Source: an uncultured Fibrobacter sp. (GTDB lineage Bacteria; Fibrobacterota; Fibrobacteria; Fibrobacterales; Fibrobacteraceae). Taken from it: a stretch of DNA of 23,635 nt. Of this stretch, positions 23,231 to 23,635 are shown piece by piece (position 1 is the first letter of the stretch; the number at the start of each line of letters is the position of its first letter). The DNA lies in the NCBI RefSeq assembly GCF_900316465.1, contig NZ_ONDD01000032.1:1-23635 (forward strand). Direction: 5' to 3'. The translations under genes were made by a program, and so were the position numbers. The notes under the pieces are model-generated. The model saw only the letters and a list, made by a program, of their open reading frames with translations, ran no database searches and was not told the origin of the DNA.

Positions 23231-23387
23231 TTTGCGTAGGATTAAAATATTGAAGTTTGGAAATTAAGCTAAAAACGCCATTTTCTGTAAAAAGGGGATT
23301 AGACCGCGCGTTGATTTCCTGAAGGCCGAAAACACCCCGAGAATGGCTGAAATCCGCGTTTTTTAGCGAAAAAGCAAAAAAAAATCC

Positions 23388-23417
23388 TTGAAAAATTCCT
23401 TGATTTTGCTAAATTTG
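23388..23417 (+). promoter_or_regulatory. tuf promoter
   Basis: TTG (23388-23390), 19 bases, then TAAATTTG (23410-23417) is an exact TAnnTTTG element with correct -33/-7 spacing. It predicts a leader of about 110 bases before the EF-Tu start. Confidence 0.6.
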
Positions 23418-23427
23418 TTCGGCAAAA

Positions 23428-23459
23428 TTCGCAAAGTACCGCTTCCTATGCTTTGCGAA
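23428..23459 (+). other. hairpin in the tuf leader
   Basis: TTCGCAAAG (23428-23436) pairs perfectly with CTTTGCGAA (23451-23459) around a 14-base loop, close to the predicted 5' end of the tuf transcript. No T run follows, so it is more likely a stability or regulatory element than a terminator. Confidence 0.6.
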
Positions 23460-23536
23460 ATAACAGGAATATGCGTTTAACCCGCGCCGTTCCTAGGATT
23501 CGAAGCGATAAACCTTCTGCTGAAGAAGAGGAAAAA

Positions 23537-23635
23537 ATGGCAAAAGAACATTTTGACAGAAGCAAGCCGCACTGCAACATCGGCACCATCGGCCACGTTG
23601 ACCACGGCAAAACCACTCTGACCGCCGCAATCTGC
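23537..23635 (+). CDS. tuf: elongation factor Tu, N-terminus (partial)
   Basis: EF-Tu delivers aminoacyl-tRNA to the ribosome as a GTPase. The 33 visible residues begin [16 protein letters not shown] and contain the P-loop GHVDHGKT (19-26), as in all EF-Tu proteins. The gene runs out of the window. GAGGAA lies just upstream of the ATG. The frame is also open upstream to an ATG at 23471, which would add 22 residues; the family N-terminus argues for 23537. It has its own promoter and a structured leader. No tRNA gene or other translation gene is visible just upstream. Confidence 0.95.

Larger units (their letters stand above)
22983..23387. other. gene-free AT-rich divergent region between GH45 paralogue 3 and tuf
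   Basis: No convincing gene is present. It holds an inverted repeat TGTAAAAA-TC-TTTTTACA (23139-23156) and two direct copies of TTGTTGATAAGTTG (23163 and 23214). Both promoters of the divergent genes lie at its edges. Confidence 0.55.

Noticed and set aside
23460..23536. tRNA gene in the tuf leader, as many bacteria have tRNAs upstream of tuf
   Set aside because: TTCGAAGC resembles a T-loop, but no acceptor, D or anticodon arms can be formed.

Overview
The window looks like chromosomal DNA from Fibrobacter or a close relative in the Fibrobacterota. Three points support this. Three tandem GH45 endoglucanase lipoproteins carry long Ser-rich (SSSS/QQQ/AK) linkers. Several other lipoproteins have the same kind of linker or a Cys-Ser-Asp-Asp start. 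Many promoters look like the Bacteroidota TAnnTTTG type, which fits the FCB group. No mobile elements, CRISPR arrays or tRNAs were found. The assignment rests on recognition, not on a search.

Layout: the window opens with the 3' end of a 5S rRNA and its terminator (1-99). About 450 bases of GC-rich, hairpin-rich gene-free DNA follow, then a 35-residue one-helix membrane peptide (640-747). A TPR/Sel1-like protein (minus strand) is divergent from an sbcD-sbcC operon (1944-5935). On the minus strand from 9561 down to 5976 lie a small membrane protein, dnaN, a TtcA-like tRNA thiolase and a lipoprotein with a collagen-like stalk and a transglutaminase-like domain. A plus-strand pair (9625-10723) encodes a coiled-coil-like protein and a membrane-anchored M23 peptidase. 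It converges on a membrane protein that looks like a dead lytic transglycosylase (10726-11661). A divergent GroES-like protein follows, then a 270-base region with hairpins and a duplicated 55-base structured element, then an ABC-F ATPase.

From 14360 the content becomes accessory: a CAP-domain lipoprotein, an XRE-type regulator sharing its stop tetranucleotide with it, a secreted alpha/beta hydrolase divergent from the regulator with a 16-bp palindrome between them, and a secreted SGNH esterase. The three GH45 lipoproteins (17686-22982, all minus) follow, each with its own terminator and candidate promoter. The window ends in the structured leader and first 33 codons of tuf (EF-Tu).

Functionally, the right half is a plant-polysaccharide degradation locus: cell-surface endoglucanases plus an esterase and a hydrolase. 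The left half is housekeeping: DNA repair, replication clamp, tRNA modification and envelope proteins. The most unusual signals are a leader hairpin that is better conserved than the downstream coding sequence in two GH45 genes, a duplicated intergenic element with a compensatory base change, paired loss of one GH45 disulfide in the middle paralogue, and a shared acidic motif after the lipidated cysteine in five lipoproteins.
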